DNA of 64,000 bases from Anaerotruncus massiliensis (ex Togo et al. 2026) (GTDB taxonomy: Bacteria > Bacillota > Clostridia > Oscillospirales > Ruminococcaceae), in the NCBI RefSeq assembly GCF_900199635.1, contig NZ_LT962687.1:2232541-2296540 (forward strand). Direction: 5' to 3'. Both the position numbers and the translations under genes were made by a program. Positions 8,693-16,705 of this stretch are shown piece after piece. Below the pieces are notes generated by a model. The model did no database searches and had not been told where the DNA came from. It worked only from the letters and a program-made list of their open reading frames with translations. The stretch's first letter is position 1. Each line of letters starts with the position of its first letter.

Positions 8693-8986
8693 CTACCTCC
8701 CCGTGTTCGGGATGTCCTTGTGTGGCGTCTCGTAGCCCATGGCCCGGTTGCTGTCACCCACGCCCGAAGTGGTCGGGTCGGTGATGCAGTTGAAGACGCT
8801 CACGATCACCGCCACCACGACAACGGGATTCTGTACCGCGCGCAGGAGCACGTCACCGATCGACGCCCATGTCGTCATGTCCTCCCACGCGAGGCCGAAG
8901 TACGCGAGGATGGGCAGGACGACGGCGCAGGCCATCTGCGCCCACCAGAGCGGGTTCTTGATTCGGACTGTCCAGTTGATTTTCAT
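8693..8986 (-). CDS. phi-LC3-type phage holin
   Basis: 97 residues with two hydrophobic stretches (about residues 14-33 and 54-67), a WEDMTTW segment between them, and the DPTT(A/S)G motif typical of phi-LC3 holins. Forms membrane lesions that release the endolysin. Strong SD GAAAGGAGC before the ATG. It lies directly upstream of the amidase gene, the usual lysis cassette order. Confidence 0.88.
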   Translation of the reverse strand: MKINWTVRIKNPLWWAQMACAVVLPILAYFGLAWEDMTTWASIGDVLLRAVQNPVVVVAVIVSVFNCITDPTTSGVGDSNRAMGYETPHKDIPNTGR

Positions 8987-9237
8987 ATGTAGCAGCTCCT
9001 TTCACCTGTGCCGCCAAAGGGCGGCATTTTTGCGTTATTCCGCGGCCCCGTGTAGAAGTCCGTGACATGCTCTAGATTCTGCGCCGCGTCCTCCCGCGTG
9101 GTCGTGACCGGCTGCACCAGCAGGCAGGGTCGCAGGAAGTCGGCGGGAACAAGGTCGGTATAGATTCTCTTGAGCTCGGGCAGGACTTTGGCCGCCAGAG
9201 CCTGGATCGCGTCCATGACTGCAAGCTGTGTCGTCAT
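8983..9237 (-). pseudogene. truncated phage tail-terminator-like protein
   Basis: 84-codon frame beginning MTTQLAVMDAIQ and containing RIYTDLVPADFLRPCLLV. This resembles small phage tail-terminator proteins of PBSX-like phages, which are normally about 130-150 residues. The frame leaves the family pattern after FYTGP and runs through a GCCGCC...GGCGGC hairpin and the holin SD into the holin start. That suggests a deletion junction. It starts in ATGA overlap with the gene before it. Confidence 0.55.
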
Positions 9238-9464
9238 TCCTCACCCTCCAGTTTTTTTGCGAACTTTTCCACGAACTGTTCCGCCAGCCAGACCGCTTCC
9301 GCCTCGAAGGAACTACGCAGATTGGTCCCTTTGTTCTCCATTTCCTTTCCGGCAAGTTCCATAAGCTCCCCACGCAGCTTCCGGCGCATCTCCGGAAGGT
9401 CCTCGAGCAGCCCGGTCAACGTCCGGTCCCATGCCGCCGCTCCCGATACTTCAAGTCCCCGCAT
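9234..9464 (-). CDS. small phage-like protein, possible tail-component fragment
   Basis: 76 residues from ATG 9464. The frame is open further upstream but lacks an SD and looks non-coding there. Highly charged and helical, with the segment LPEMRRKLRGELMELAGKEM, which recalls the N-terminal part of HK97 gp10-like tail components. It is about half that family's length, so it is probably internally deleted. Stop overlaps the next start (ATGA). Family call is tentative. Confidence 0.45.
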   Translation of the reverse strand: MRGLEVSGAAAWDRTLTGLLEDLPEMRRKLRGELMELAGKEMENKGTNLRSSFEAEAVWLAEQFVEKFAKKLEGEE

Positions 9465-9621
9465 CGCATCCCGCCTTTCCGCATTGATCGAAGGACTCTC
9501 CAAAAGTCCTTTCCACCCGTACCACATAAATGGAGCAAATGTGCAAAAAAATGCAACTTTCCCGAACATAAAAAAATTTTTCGGCAGCCTTTGGCCAGAA
9601 CTGTCATCAGCTGTCCGCCGC

Positions 9622-9650
9622 TTTACAAATCGGGCCGGAAGTCATATAAT
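9622..9650 (+). promoter_or_regulatory. promoter of the prepilin-like gene
   Basis: TTTACA (9622-9627), 17-bp spacer, TATAAT (9645-9650), 46 bp upstream of the proposed GTG start. Confidence 0.75.
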
Positions 9651-9695
9651 AACAATAAATGATTGTTTTACGGAAAATTTGAGGCGGTGAGACCT

Positions 9696-10442
9696 GTGCA
9701 AACAAAACATCGGCGAGGCTTTACCCTGATCGAGATGGTGGTCGTCATCGCCATCATCGGCGTGCTCCTGGCCCTCACCGCCCCCTTGTTCTCCTCCTTT
9801 TTGGAGTCCGCCCGGAAAACCGCCTGCATGGCAAACCTCACCACGGCCACCCGAACGCTCGAATTTTATGAGGTCGTCGAGAATCGGACGCTCACTCCGG
9901 ATGTGATCGACACGATCATGAAGGATTCCATGGGCGCCGACCCCACTTCTTCCGGTTATCGCGGGATCTGCCCCTCAGGAGGCTTTTACAACGTTACTGT
10001 CGGCGCCAGCGGCGATATCAAGGTCCGCTGCTCCAAGCACGGGATGACGGCGGTGGAGACGATCAACTCCGATAACAAGAACGTCCTCGACCTGCTCCAG
10101 CTGGCCATAGAGAGCTACTTCGAAAAACGTCCGGGAAACACCCTCAATTCCACCGGGCCAAATTTCGGCGATGATATCAAGGAGCGTCTCGCCGCATCCC
10201 TAAAGATCTCCACGGATTTCGATTTTCGGATCTATAAGGTCAACAACAACGAATACAAGGTTTACATCTCCGACCCGCTGAAGGATGTGAATGTGTCGGA
10301 CCAGGTGACGGTCACGGGCTACCAGATCAAAAACGGCTGGGTCGCCGGGACCGGAACGAGCCAGCTGATCTCGGTGGGAACGGAGTCGGTCGACGGGGTC
10401 CCCATCAAGATCATTTCCGCCGCCGAATACCAATGGGACTGA
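9696..10442 (+). CDS. type IV prepilin-like / pseudopilin protein
   Basis: 248 residues from GTG 9696 (GAGGCGGTGA just upstream); a TTG at 9663 is an alternative. A class III signal is clear: short basic leader VQTKHRRG cleaved before FTLIEM, with Phe+1 and Glu+5 of the mature protein, then a 20-residue hydrophobic helix. The C-terminal globular domain is unique and contains few Cys. It would be assembled by a type IV pilus or competence-like machine, but no pilus assembly genes are nearby. It is a stand-alone gene with its own promoter and terminator. Confidence 0.82.
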   Translation: MQTKHRRGFTLIEMVVVIAIIGVLLALTAPLFSSFLESARKTACMANLTTATRTLEFYEVVENRTLTPDVIDTIMKDSMGADPTSSGYRGICPSGGFYNVTVGASGDIKVRCSKHGMTAVETINSDNKNVLDLLQLAIESYFEKRPGNTLNSTGPNFGDDIKERLAASLKISTDFDFRIYKVNNNEYKVYISDPLKDVNVSDQVTVTGYQIKNGWVAGTGTSQLISVGTESVDGVPIKIISAAEYQWD

Positions 10443-10448
10443 ACCGCG

Positions 10449-10480
10449 AAAAGGCCCCGCCCTGATGGGCGGGGCCTTTT
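10449..10480 (+). terminator. terminator of the prepilin-like gene
   Basis: Perfect 14-bp arms AAAAGGCCCCGCCC / GGGCGGGGCCTTTT with loop TGAT, 7 bases after the stop codon. Confidence 0.92.
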
Positions 10481-10570
10481 CTATTTTTGCGGCGAATCTC
10501 ATTGCCCCCCCTTATGCCATCCCGCGCCCGCGGGATGGGATTTTTTCACGCATGTTCATTATGAACAAAA

Positions 10571-10630
10571 TAATACAAGAATTTTAATAGCAATCTATAA
10601 TTGACATCTTATTGTATTAAATGATATTAT
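10571..10630 (+). promoter_or_regulatory. promoter and candidate GntR operator of the TRAP/CoA-transferase operon
   Basis: TTGACA at 10601-10606 and TATTAT at 10625-10630 (18-bp spacer) in a markedly AT-rich stretch. TAATACAA (10571-10578) and its complement TTGTATTA (10612-10619, inside the spacer) form a widely spaced inverted pair. The same 8-mer recurs before the GntR gene and before the ThDP enzyme gene. Operator function is inferred. Confidence 0.6.
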
Positions 10631-10687
10631 AACAATATCGAAAAATTGAATATAATCTCGCAAAAATAAGGAAAAGGAGTCTCTGTT

Positions 10688-11731
10688 ATGAAAAAGGTAC
10701 TCGCGATTGTATTAACTTTGTCTTTGTGTTTTGCCTCGTTGGCAGGATGCGGTTCCAGCCCGTCCGACACCCCCTCCGCGCCCGCCGCGGACCCGTCCGC
10801 GCCGCAGGCCGGCGACGCGGCGGAACCCGTCAAGCTGATCATGGCCATCGAAGTCTCCTCCAACACCGCCTGCGCCCAGGCCAGCAAATCCTTTGCCGAA
10901 ATGGTCAAGGAAAAATCCGGCGGCTCCATTGAGATCGACGTCTTTACCGACGGAACCCTCGGCAATGAAAACGAGCTGTGGGAGGCCGTGCAGACCGGCA
11001 GCGTCGACATCGTCTGGTCGGGCGACGGCGCGGTGAGCGCCAACGTGCCTGAGTGGGGCTTCGTGGCGCTTCCCTACGTCTTCTCGAGCCCCGAGGCCCG
11101 CGACCAGTTCGTCCACGGCGGCGACATCGCGCAGCTCAACCAGATCCTTGAGGAGAAGGGCAACATCGTGGTCCTCGGCAACGGTTCGGGCGCTACACGC
11201 AACCTCATCGCGGACAAGGAGATCAAGACGCTGGGCGACGCGGCCGGCATCACCATGCGCGTGCAGCAGTCGGACATCGTCGTCGCCACCTGGAAGGCGC
11301 TCGGCCTGCTGCCCACCGTGATCGCCTATTCTGAGACCTATTCCGCCCTGCAGACCGGCGTCGCCGAAGCGGCGGAGAACGAAATGTCCACCCTCATCAC
11401 CCAGAAGTGGTACGAGTGCTGCCCCTACATCATCGAGACCGAGCACCAGATCAACTGCCATCCGCTCTACATCGGCGCGGACCAGTGGGCCAAGCTCACC
11501 GGGGAGCAGCAGGCGATCCTGAAGGAGTGCGGACAGGCGGCCGCGGATGAATTCGTCACCAGCGAGCGCGCCAACTCCGCCAGCGACCTCGAAGAGATGC
11601 TCGGCGACGGCGCCCAGGTCTGCGAGCTGACGGACAAGCAGGCGTGGATCGACGCGACGGAATCGGTCCGCAAGGAGTTCTGCGAGCAGTACGGCCTGAC
11701 GGAGCTGCTCGACAAGGTCCAGCAGTACTGA
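10688..11731 (+). CDS. TRAP transporter solute-binding lipoprotein (DctP family)
   Basis: 347 residues. Signal peptide with lipobox LAGC (Cys21), a Ser/Pro/Ala linker, then a DctP-type binding domain. Family signs: ETYSALQTGVAEAAEN near the middle and the carboxylate-binding Arg region IADKEIKTLGDAAGITMRVQQ. Binds an organic acid outside the membrane and passes it to the DctQM permease encoded next. SD AAAAGGAG. It is the first gene of a six-gene operon with CoA-transferases, so the ligand is probably a carboxylate that is then activated as a CoA thioester. Confidence 0.93.
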   Translation: MKKVLAIVLTLSLCFASLAGCGSSPSDTPSAPAADPSAPQAGDAAEPVKLIMAIEVSSNTACAQASKSFAEMVKEKSGGSIEIDVFTDGTLGNENELWEAVQTGSVDIVWSGDGAVSANVPEWGFVALPYVFSSPEARDQFVHGGDIAQLNQILEEKGNIVVLGNGSGATRNLIADKEIKTLGDAAGITMRVQQSDIVVATWKALGLLPTVIAYSETYSALQTGVAEAAENEMSTLITQKWYECCPYIIETEHQINCHPLYIGADQWAKLTGEQQAILKECGQAAADEFVTSERANSASDLEEMLGDGAQVCELTDKQAWIDATESVRKEFCEQYGLTELLDKVQQY

Positions 11732-11820
11732 CCGCCTGAAACTGGAATCTCTTGGGCGGGGCTCCGGACGGACGTCCCGGGCCCTGCCCGAATTCTTCCC
11801 ACTGCAAAGGAGGGGTTACC

Positions 11821-12321
11821 TTGCATAAAGTTTCACACAAGCTGCAAAGCTGCGCGGAGGTTACCGCGGCGGTCTTCCTGATCGGGATCATCTTCTGCGT
11901 GCTCGTGCAGGTCGTCTGCCGCGATATCCTCAAGGTCACCAGCACCTGGACCCAGGAGATCGCCGTCTACTGTTTCATGTGGCTCACCATGGTGGGCGCG
12001 CCCCTGATGGTGCGCCGCGGCGAACATTTCGTGATCCCGCTCTTCATAGACAAGGTCAAATACAAGAGGGTTTTCCTCTGCATGATCGACCTGATGGTGC
12101 TGGCGGTCGGGGCGGTCTTCCTGCTATACGGCGTACGCTTCGTGCAGTCCGGTCTGGGGAAAACCTCCGTGGCCGCCCATCTGCCCTTTATCTTCGTCTA
12201 CATCGCGTACCCCATCGGCGGGGCGCTGACCGTCTTTTTTGCCTTTGAAATGCTGCTTGAACACCTGGGCGTCATTCCTCCCGCTGAGGTCGCCCGCGAC
12301 ACGGAAGGAGGTCTGGACTAA
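11821..12321 (+). CDS. TRAP transporter small permease (DctQ)
   Basis: 166 residues from TTG 11821, chosen because AAAGGAGGGG lies at ideal distance; the longer upstream frame has no SD. Four membrane helices, with the family's TWTQEIAVYCFMWLTMVGAPLM-type segment (about residues 42-63). It is the small membrane subunit that pairs with DctM. Its stop overlaps the DctM start by one base. Confidence 0.88.
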   Translation: MHKVSHKLQSCAEVTAAVFLIGIIFCVLVQVVCRDILKVTSTWTQEIAVYCFMWLTMVGAPLMVRRGEHFVIPLFIDKVKYKRVFLCMIDLMVLAVGAVFLLYGVRFVQSGLGKTSVAAHLPFIFVYIAYPIGGALTVFFAFEMLLEHLGVIPPAEVARDTEGGLD

Positions 12322-13613
12322 TGGAACCCATGGCTCTGCTGCTCCTGCTGCTCATGCTGGGACTGATCTTCCTGTCGGTCCCCGTGCCCTACGCGATCGG
12401 ATTTTCCTCGATCGTCGTGCTGCTCAACACCTTCCGCCAGACCCCGCTCGTCCTGGTCCAGCGGACCTTTTCGGGACTCAGCGGGTTCACCACGCTGGCC
12501 ATCCCGCTCTTTATCCTGACCGCCGAGATCATGAACATTTCGGGCATCACGGATAAGCTCGTCCAATGCTGCTATGCGATCGTCGGACGCATCCGGGGCG
12601 GCATCGCGCATGTGAACGTGCTCGTCAGCATGATCTTCGCCGGGATCTCCGGCTCCTCCTCCGCCGATACGGCGGGCATCGGCGGCATCCTCATCCCCGC
12701 CATGATCAAGAAGGGCTACGCCCCCGACTTTACGATCGCCGTCACGGCCGCCTCCTCCACGCTGGGCGAGATCATCCCGCCGAGCATCATCGCGGTCATT
12801 TACGCCGCCACTGTCGGCATCTCAGTGGGCGCGCTCTTTCTGGCGGGGCTCTCCGCCGGCGTGATCATCGGGCTCGTGATGATGCTCATCTCCTACGTCT
12901 ACGCGCTCAAATACGGCTATCCGCGCGAGGCGAAGATGGGGATCAAAAAGGCCCTGCACACCATCTGGGTGGCGCTGCCCCCGCTGGGCACCCCCATCAT
13001 CCTGATCGGCGGCATCACCGCCGGGTTCTTCACCCCCACCGAGGCGGCGGTCGTCGCCTGCGTCTATTCGCTGATCCTCGCGGCCTGCTACCGCTCCCTC
13101 ACGCTGAAGGCGCTGTGGGGCGCCGTGAAGAAGACCGCCGCCCTCACCTCCGCGACAACCATGTGCATCGGCATCGCGATGGTGTTCAGCTATATGATGT
13201 CGGTCTACCATGTGCCCGACGCGGTCAAGGGGATGGTGCTTTCCGTCGCGGACAGCGAGCTGCCCTTCCTGCTCATCACCTTTGTCATCTTCATGATCGT
13301 CGGCTGCTTCATGGACGCGACCCCCGCCATCATCATGCTCGCCCCCATCCTCGCGCCGATCGGCATGGCGCTGGGCGTCAACATGATCCACATGGGCGTC
13401 GTCGTCGTGGTCACCCTCTCGCTGGGGCTCATCACGCCGCCCTTCGGCCTTTGCCTGCTGCTGGCCTGCAAGATCGGCCACACCCCGCTCCAAAAGGTCA
13501 TGAAGCCCACGCTCGTCTTTACCGCGGCGGTGGTCGCGATCATCCTGCTGATCATCTTCGTGCCGCAGATCGTGCTGTGGATTCCGCAGACCTTTGCGCC
13601 CAACATGATGTAG
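12321..13613 (+). CDS. TRAP transporter large permease (DctM)
   Basis: 430 residues, about 12 membrane helices. DctM signatures: SGISGSSSADTAGIGGILIP (about residues 110-130), PPSIIAVIYAA and TPPFGLCLLLA. Na+- or H+-driven uptake subunit of the tripartite transporter. Starts in TAATG overlap with dctQ, implying coupled translation. Confidence 0.94.
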   Translation: MEPMALLLLLLMLGLIFLSVPVPYAIGFSSIVVLLNTFRQTPLVLVQRTFSGLSGFTTLAIPLFILTAEIMNISGITDKLVQCCYAIVGRIRGGIAHVNVLVSMIFAGISGSSSADTAGIGGILIPAMIKKGYAPDFTIAVTAASSTLGEIIPPSIIAVIYAATVGISVGALFLAGLSAGVIIGLVMMLISYVYALKYGYPREAKMGIKKALHTIWVALPPLGTPIILIGGITAGFFTPTEAAVVACVYSLILAACYRSLTLKALWGAVKKTAALTSATTMCIGIAMVFSYMMSVYHVPDAVKGMVLSVADSELPFLLITFVIFMIVGCFMDATPAIIMLAPILAPIGMALGVNMIHMGVVVVVTLSLGLITPPFGLCLLLACKIGHTPLQKVMKPTLVFTAAVVAIILLIIFVPQIVLWIPQTFAPNMM

Positions 13614-13648
13614 CGAGCGCCAAAACGATACAAAGAAGGGATAAACCT

Positions 13649-14815
13649 ATGAACGCACCTCTCGAAGGGATCCGGGTCCTCGACCTCTCCCGCTTCATCT
13701 CCGGGCCCTACTGCGGCATGGTGCTGGGCGACCTCGGCGCCGACGTCGTGAAGGCGGAAAAGGCGGGCAGCGGAGACGACACCCGTGTGCTGCCCCCCTT
13801 TGTGAAGGGGGAGAGCCTCTACACCTTCGCCGTCAACCGGAACAAGCGCGGCATCGAGCTCGACTTCCGCAGCGGCGAGGGCCGGGAAAAACTCTTCCGG
13901 CTGGCCTGTACGGCCGACGTGCTGATCGAGAACTTCAAGGCGGGCACCATCGAAAAGATGGGGCTCGACTACGAGGAACTGAAAAAACACAACCCCGGCC
14001 TCATCATGGTGAGCATCACCGGCTTCGGAGCGGACGGGCCCTACCGGGACAAGCCCGGCTTCGACGCGGCGGTGCAGGCGATGAGCGGGCTGATGTCGAT
14101 CACCGGCGAGCCGGACGGCATGCCGATGATGTACGGCACCTACGCGGTCGACTACGCGACCGCCCTCTACGCGGCGGTCGCGGCGCTCTCCGCGCTGCAT
14201 GTGCGCCATTCGACCGGCCGAGGCCAGCATATCAGGCTCTCTCTGCTCGAATGCGCCGCCTCCCTGCTGCTGACCGGCATACCCGACTACTGCGCCACCG
14301 GCCATGTCACCGGCCGCGTCGGCAACCGGGACCGCTACACCGCGCCGGGCAACTGTTTTAAGACGAAGGACGGCGAAGTGCTGATGATCATCGCCGGCAA
14401 CCAGTCCCACTTTTTACGGCTCGTGAAGGCCATGGAAATGGAATGGCTGCTGGAGGACGAACGGTTCGCCAAGCAGGAGGTCCGCTTCGAGCACGCAGCC
14501 GAGATCGAGGAGATCGTCGCCGGGTGGGTGGCCTCCCACGAGCTGGACGAGCTGCGGAAGATCCTCGACGCGGCGGGCATCGTCTCCGCCAAGGTGGAGA
14601 ACCTCCGGGACGTGGCGGAAAATCCCCAGCTCCGCCACCGGGGTAAGCTCGTGAAGCTTTGCCACCCGGTCATGGGGGAGATGACGATGATGGGCGCGCC
14701 CTTCGATTTTTCGGAGAGTGAGCTCGACCTGAGTCGTCCCGCGCCCACGCTGGGCCAGCACACCGAAGAGGTCCTGCGGGACTGGCTGGGCGGAGAACCT
14801 GACAGGAAGGAGTGA
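13649..14815 (+). CDS. class III CoA-transferase (CaiB/BaiF family)
   Basis: 388 residues from ATG 13649 (SD AGAAGGG). An upstream extension of the frame is antisense-like noise over dctM. Landmarks: GIRVLDLSRFISGPYCG at the N-terminus, GADVVKAEKAGSGDDTR with the expected aspartyl region downstream, and TGRGQHIRLSL. The catalytic Asp of this family falls in the GTYAVDYATALYA segment. Moves CoA from one acyl-CoA to another free acid in the cytoplasm. It follows a TRAP importer, so it probably activates the imported acid. Confidence 0.9.
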   Translation: MNAPLEGIRVLDLSRFISGPYCGMVLGDLGADVVKAEKAGSGDDTRVLPPFVKGESLYTFAVNRNKRGIELDFRSGEGREKLFRLACTADVLIENFKAGTIEKMGLDYEELKKHNPGLIMVSITGFGADGPYRDKPGFDAAVQAMSGLMSITGEPDGMPMMYGTYAVDYATALYAAVAALSALHVRHSTGRGQHIRLSLLECAASLLLTGIPDYCATGHVTGRVGNRDRYTAPGNCFKTKDGEVLMIIAGNQSHFLRLVKAMEMEWLLEDERFAKQEVRFEHAAEIEEIVAGWVASHELDELRKILDAAGIVSAKVENLRDVAENPQLRHRGKLVKLCHPVMGEMTMMGAPFDFSESELDLSRPAPTLGQHTEEVLRDWLGGEPDRKE

Positions 14816-14820
14816 ACATT

Positions 14821-15720
14821 TTGGCGGAACGCACTGTAAAACTTTGCGGCCTGCCGGACGCCGTGAAGCAGATTCACGACGGCGACCGGGTCGCGTTCGG
14901 CGGCTTTGCCGTTTACAACAAGGCCATGGCACTGACCCACGAGATCATCCGGGCGGGGCTGCGGCACCTCACCATCGTCGGCGTGGCCAACTCGATCGAG
15001 GTGGACATGTTGGTCGGCGCGGGCTGCGTCGACGCGGTGGAGACCAGCTACATGGGGCTTGAAAAGTTCGGCCTCGCGAAGAATTTCCGCCGCGCCGCGC
15101 AGGCGGGCGTCCTCAAAATCACCCACTATCCCGAGCTCATCAGCTGGGACCGCTTCCGCGCCAGTCAGGAGGGCCTCTCCTTCTGGCCCACCTACCTGCT
15201 GGGAGGCAGCGACATCGTGAAGTACAACGATAAAATCATCCCCTTCCCCGACCCGATCACCGGGCGGCAGATGTGGGCAGTGCCCGCGGCGGACCCCGAC
15301 GTGGCGCTCATCCACATGTGGAAGGGGGACAAATGGGGCAATCTCCAGACCCAGCCCCGCCGCATGAACCCGCAGTCGGTGGACATCACCGTTTCGCGGG
15401 CTTGCAAGCGGGTGATCGCCACGGTGGAGCACCTCGTGGACACCGAGGAGATCATGCGCAGCCCACAGAGCACCACCGTGCCCTCCTTCCGCACTCTGTC
15501 GGTCACCCACGTGCCCCACGGGAGCCACCCGACGATGGACCTCGACGTGGTCGCGACCGACGAACTGCATCTGCAGCTCTACGCGGACGCCTGCCAGACC
15601 GAGGAGGGCTTCCGGGAATATCTCGACAAATACGTCTACGGCGTCAGCAGCTTCGCACAGTATCTGGAGCTCGTGGGGACCGAGCAGGTGAAGGCGCTGG
15701 AAAGGAGTGGGTATCGATGA
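14821..15720 (+). CDS. class I CoA-transferase-fold protein, subunit A (GctA/IpdA-like)
   Basis: 299 residues from TTG 14821, favoured because GGAGTGA lies 5-6 bases upstream. GTG 14812 is the alternative. Matches alpha subunits of the glutaconate CoA-transferase / IpdA group: IHDGDRVAFGGFAVYNKAMAL, a nucleotide-fold core and IHMWKGDKWGN. Glu105 in HYPELIS lies in the segment where, as I recall, IpdA carries its catalytic Glu. Forms a complex with the next gene product, with which it overlaps (ATGA). The reaction could be CoA transfer or, as in IpdAB, hydrolytic C-C cleavage of a cyclic CoA thioester. Confidence 0.82.
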   Translation: MAERTVKLCGLPDAVKQIHDGDRVAFGGFAVYNKAMALTHEIIRAGLRHLTIVGVANSIEVDMLVGAGCVDAVETSYMGLEKFGLAKNFRRAAQAGVLKITHYPELISWDRFRASQEGLSFWPTYLLGGSDIVKYNDKIIPFPDPITGRQMWAVPAADPDVALIHMWKGDKWGNLQTQPRRMNPQSVDITVSRACKRVIATVEHLVDTEEIMRSPQSTTVPSFRTLSVTHVPHGSHPTMDLDVVATDELHLQLYADACQTEEGFREYLDKYVYGVSSFAQYLELVGTEQVKALERSGYR

Positions 15721-16535
15721 GCGGACGCTATACGTTGGAAGAGCTTTTGGCGGTCGACCTGGCCCACACAATCGAGGACGGCGAGGTCGGCTTCACCGGC
15801 CTTGCCACCGGCAAGGCCGCCACCACCTACATCACCTGCATCCCGATGGCCGCCATGGAGCTGGCCCAGCGCACCCACGCCCCCAACCTGACTATCCTGT
15901 TGTCGGGGGTCTACTTCAACCCCGACATCGCTAAACTGCACACCCTGCCCGAATCGGAGTACGAGCAGGTGCTCGTCGATCTGCCCAGCGAGGCGCAGAT
16001 GCCCGGCTGGCCGGAACAGTGGCACCACCGGGCGGGGGATATCAGCTTTGGCTTTGGCAGCGGCGTGCAGGTGGACCGGGAGGGCAACCTCAACAGCACC
16101 TGCATCGGCAATGTGCGCCATCCCAAGGTGGAGCTGGTGGGGCCGATCTTCCTGCCCGAGCACTTCTCCTGCTTCGGCCGGGAATACATCATGATGCCGA
16201 ACCACGAGCGCCGCAGCTTCGTCGAGAAGGTGGATTACATCTCCGGCGTGGGCTGGCCGGGCGGGGCTGAGGGCCGCAGGAAGCTCGGCTTCACCGGCGG
16301 GGGGCCGAAATACATCTACACGCCGAAATGCATCTTCTCCTTCGACGAGGAGGGGATCATCCACCTCAAATCGATCCATCCGGGCGTCTCCAAACAGGAC
16401 GTCATCGACAGCACCGGCTTTTCCATCCCCAACATCGCGGACGACATCCCCACGACGCCCGAACCGACCGACGAGGAGCTGCTCATCCTGCGCGAGCAGG
16501 CGGACCCCAACGGCATCTTCCTCGGGAAGTCCTGA
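15717..16535 (+). CDS. class I CoA-transferase-fold protein, subunit B (GctB/IpdB-like, lacks catalytic Glu)
   Basis: 272 residues from ATG 15717 (SD AAAGGAG), translationally coupled to subunit A. Family hallmarks: GNLNSTCIGNVRHPKVELVG, HERRSFVEKVDYISGVGW, IYTPKCIFSFDEEG and IHPGVSKQDVIDSTGF. In glutaconate CoA-transferase the beta-subunit Glu that forms the CoA ester sits in an IVESG motif. Here the matching residues are ILLSG (Leu62), so the canonical transferase nucleophile is absent. That is also true of IpdB, whose complex is a ring-cleaving hydrolase. Substrate unknown. Confidence 0.82.
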   Translation: MSGRYTLEELLAVDLAHTIEDGEVGFTGLATGKAATTYITCIPMAAMELAQRTHAPNLTILLSGVYFNPDIAKLHTLPESEYEQVLVDLPSEAQMPGWPEQWHHRAGDISFGFGSGVQVDREGNLNSTCIGNVRHPKVELVGPIFLPEHFSCFGREYIMMPNHERRSFVEKVDYISGVGWPGGAEGRRKLGFTGGGPKYIYTPKCIFSFDEEGIIHLKSIHPGVSKQDVIDSTGFSIPNIADDIPTTPEPTDEELLILREQADPNGIFLGKS

Positions 16536-16606
16536 CCCTCCCGCGCCAGGCCGCCGGAAGTTTCCTTCCCGCCCCAGTTTTGTATGGGAAATCCCCGAAA
16601 ATATGG

Positions 16607-16665
16607 TATAATTGAAATATGATATCCCCACGGACAATACAATACGATCTTCCCCTTTTGTATTA
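16607..16665 (+). promoter_or_regulatory. promoter -10 and candidate autoregulatory operator of the GntR gene
   Basis: TATAAT at 16607-16612. Downstream, AATACAA (16636-16642) and TTGTATT (16658-16664) form an inverted pair, placed between the promoter and the start codon at 16706, where a bound repressor would block transcription. The core matches sites before the TRAP and ThDP genes. Confidence 0.55.
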
Positions 16666-16705
16666 CCGGGGACAGGCGAATCCGCAAGAGACAGGAGCGA
16701 TGAGG

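Larger units (their letters stand above)
8026..9464 (-). mobile_element. decayed prophage remnant next to tRNA-Ala
   Basis: Four minus-strand genes in phage order: a tail-gene fragment, a tail-terminator-like fragment, a holin and an endolysin. They sit immediately beside a tRNA pair, a common integration site. No integrase, capsid, portal or tail sheath genes remain. The tail-terminator-like gene runs straight into the holin leader, as expected after a large internal deletion. No att repeat could be identified by eye. Confidence 0.7.

Noticed and set aside
12566-13648. Upstream part of the frame leading into the class III CoA-transferase
   Set aside because: Overlaps dctM in another frame and is His/Arg-rich. 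The ATG at 13649 has an SD and starts the conserved domain.
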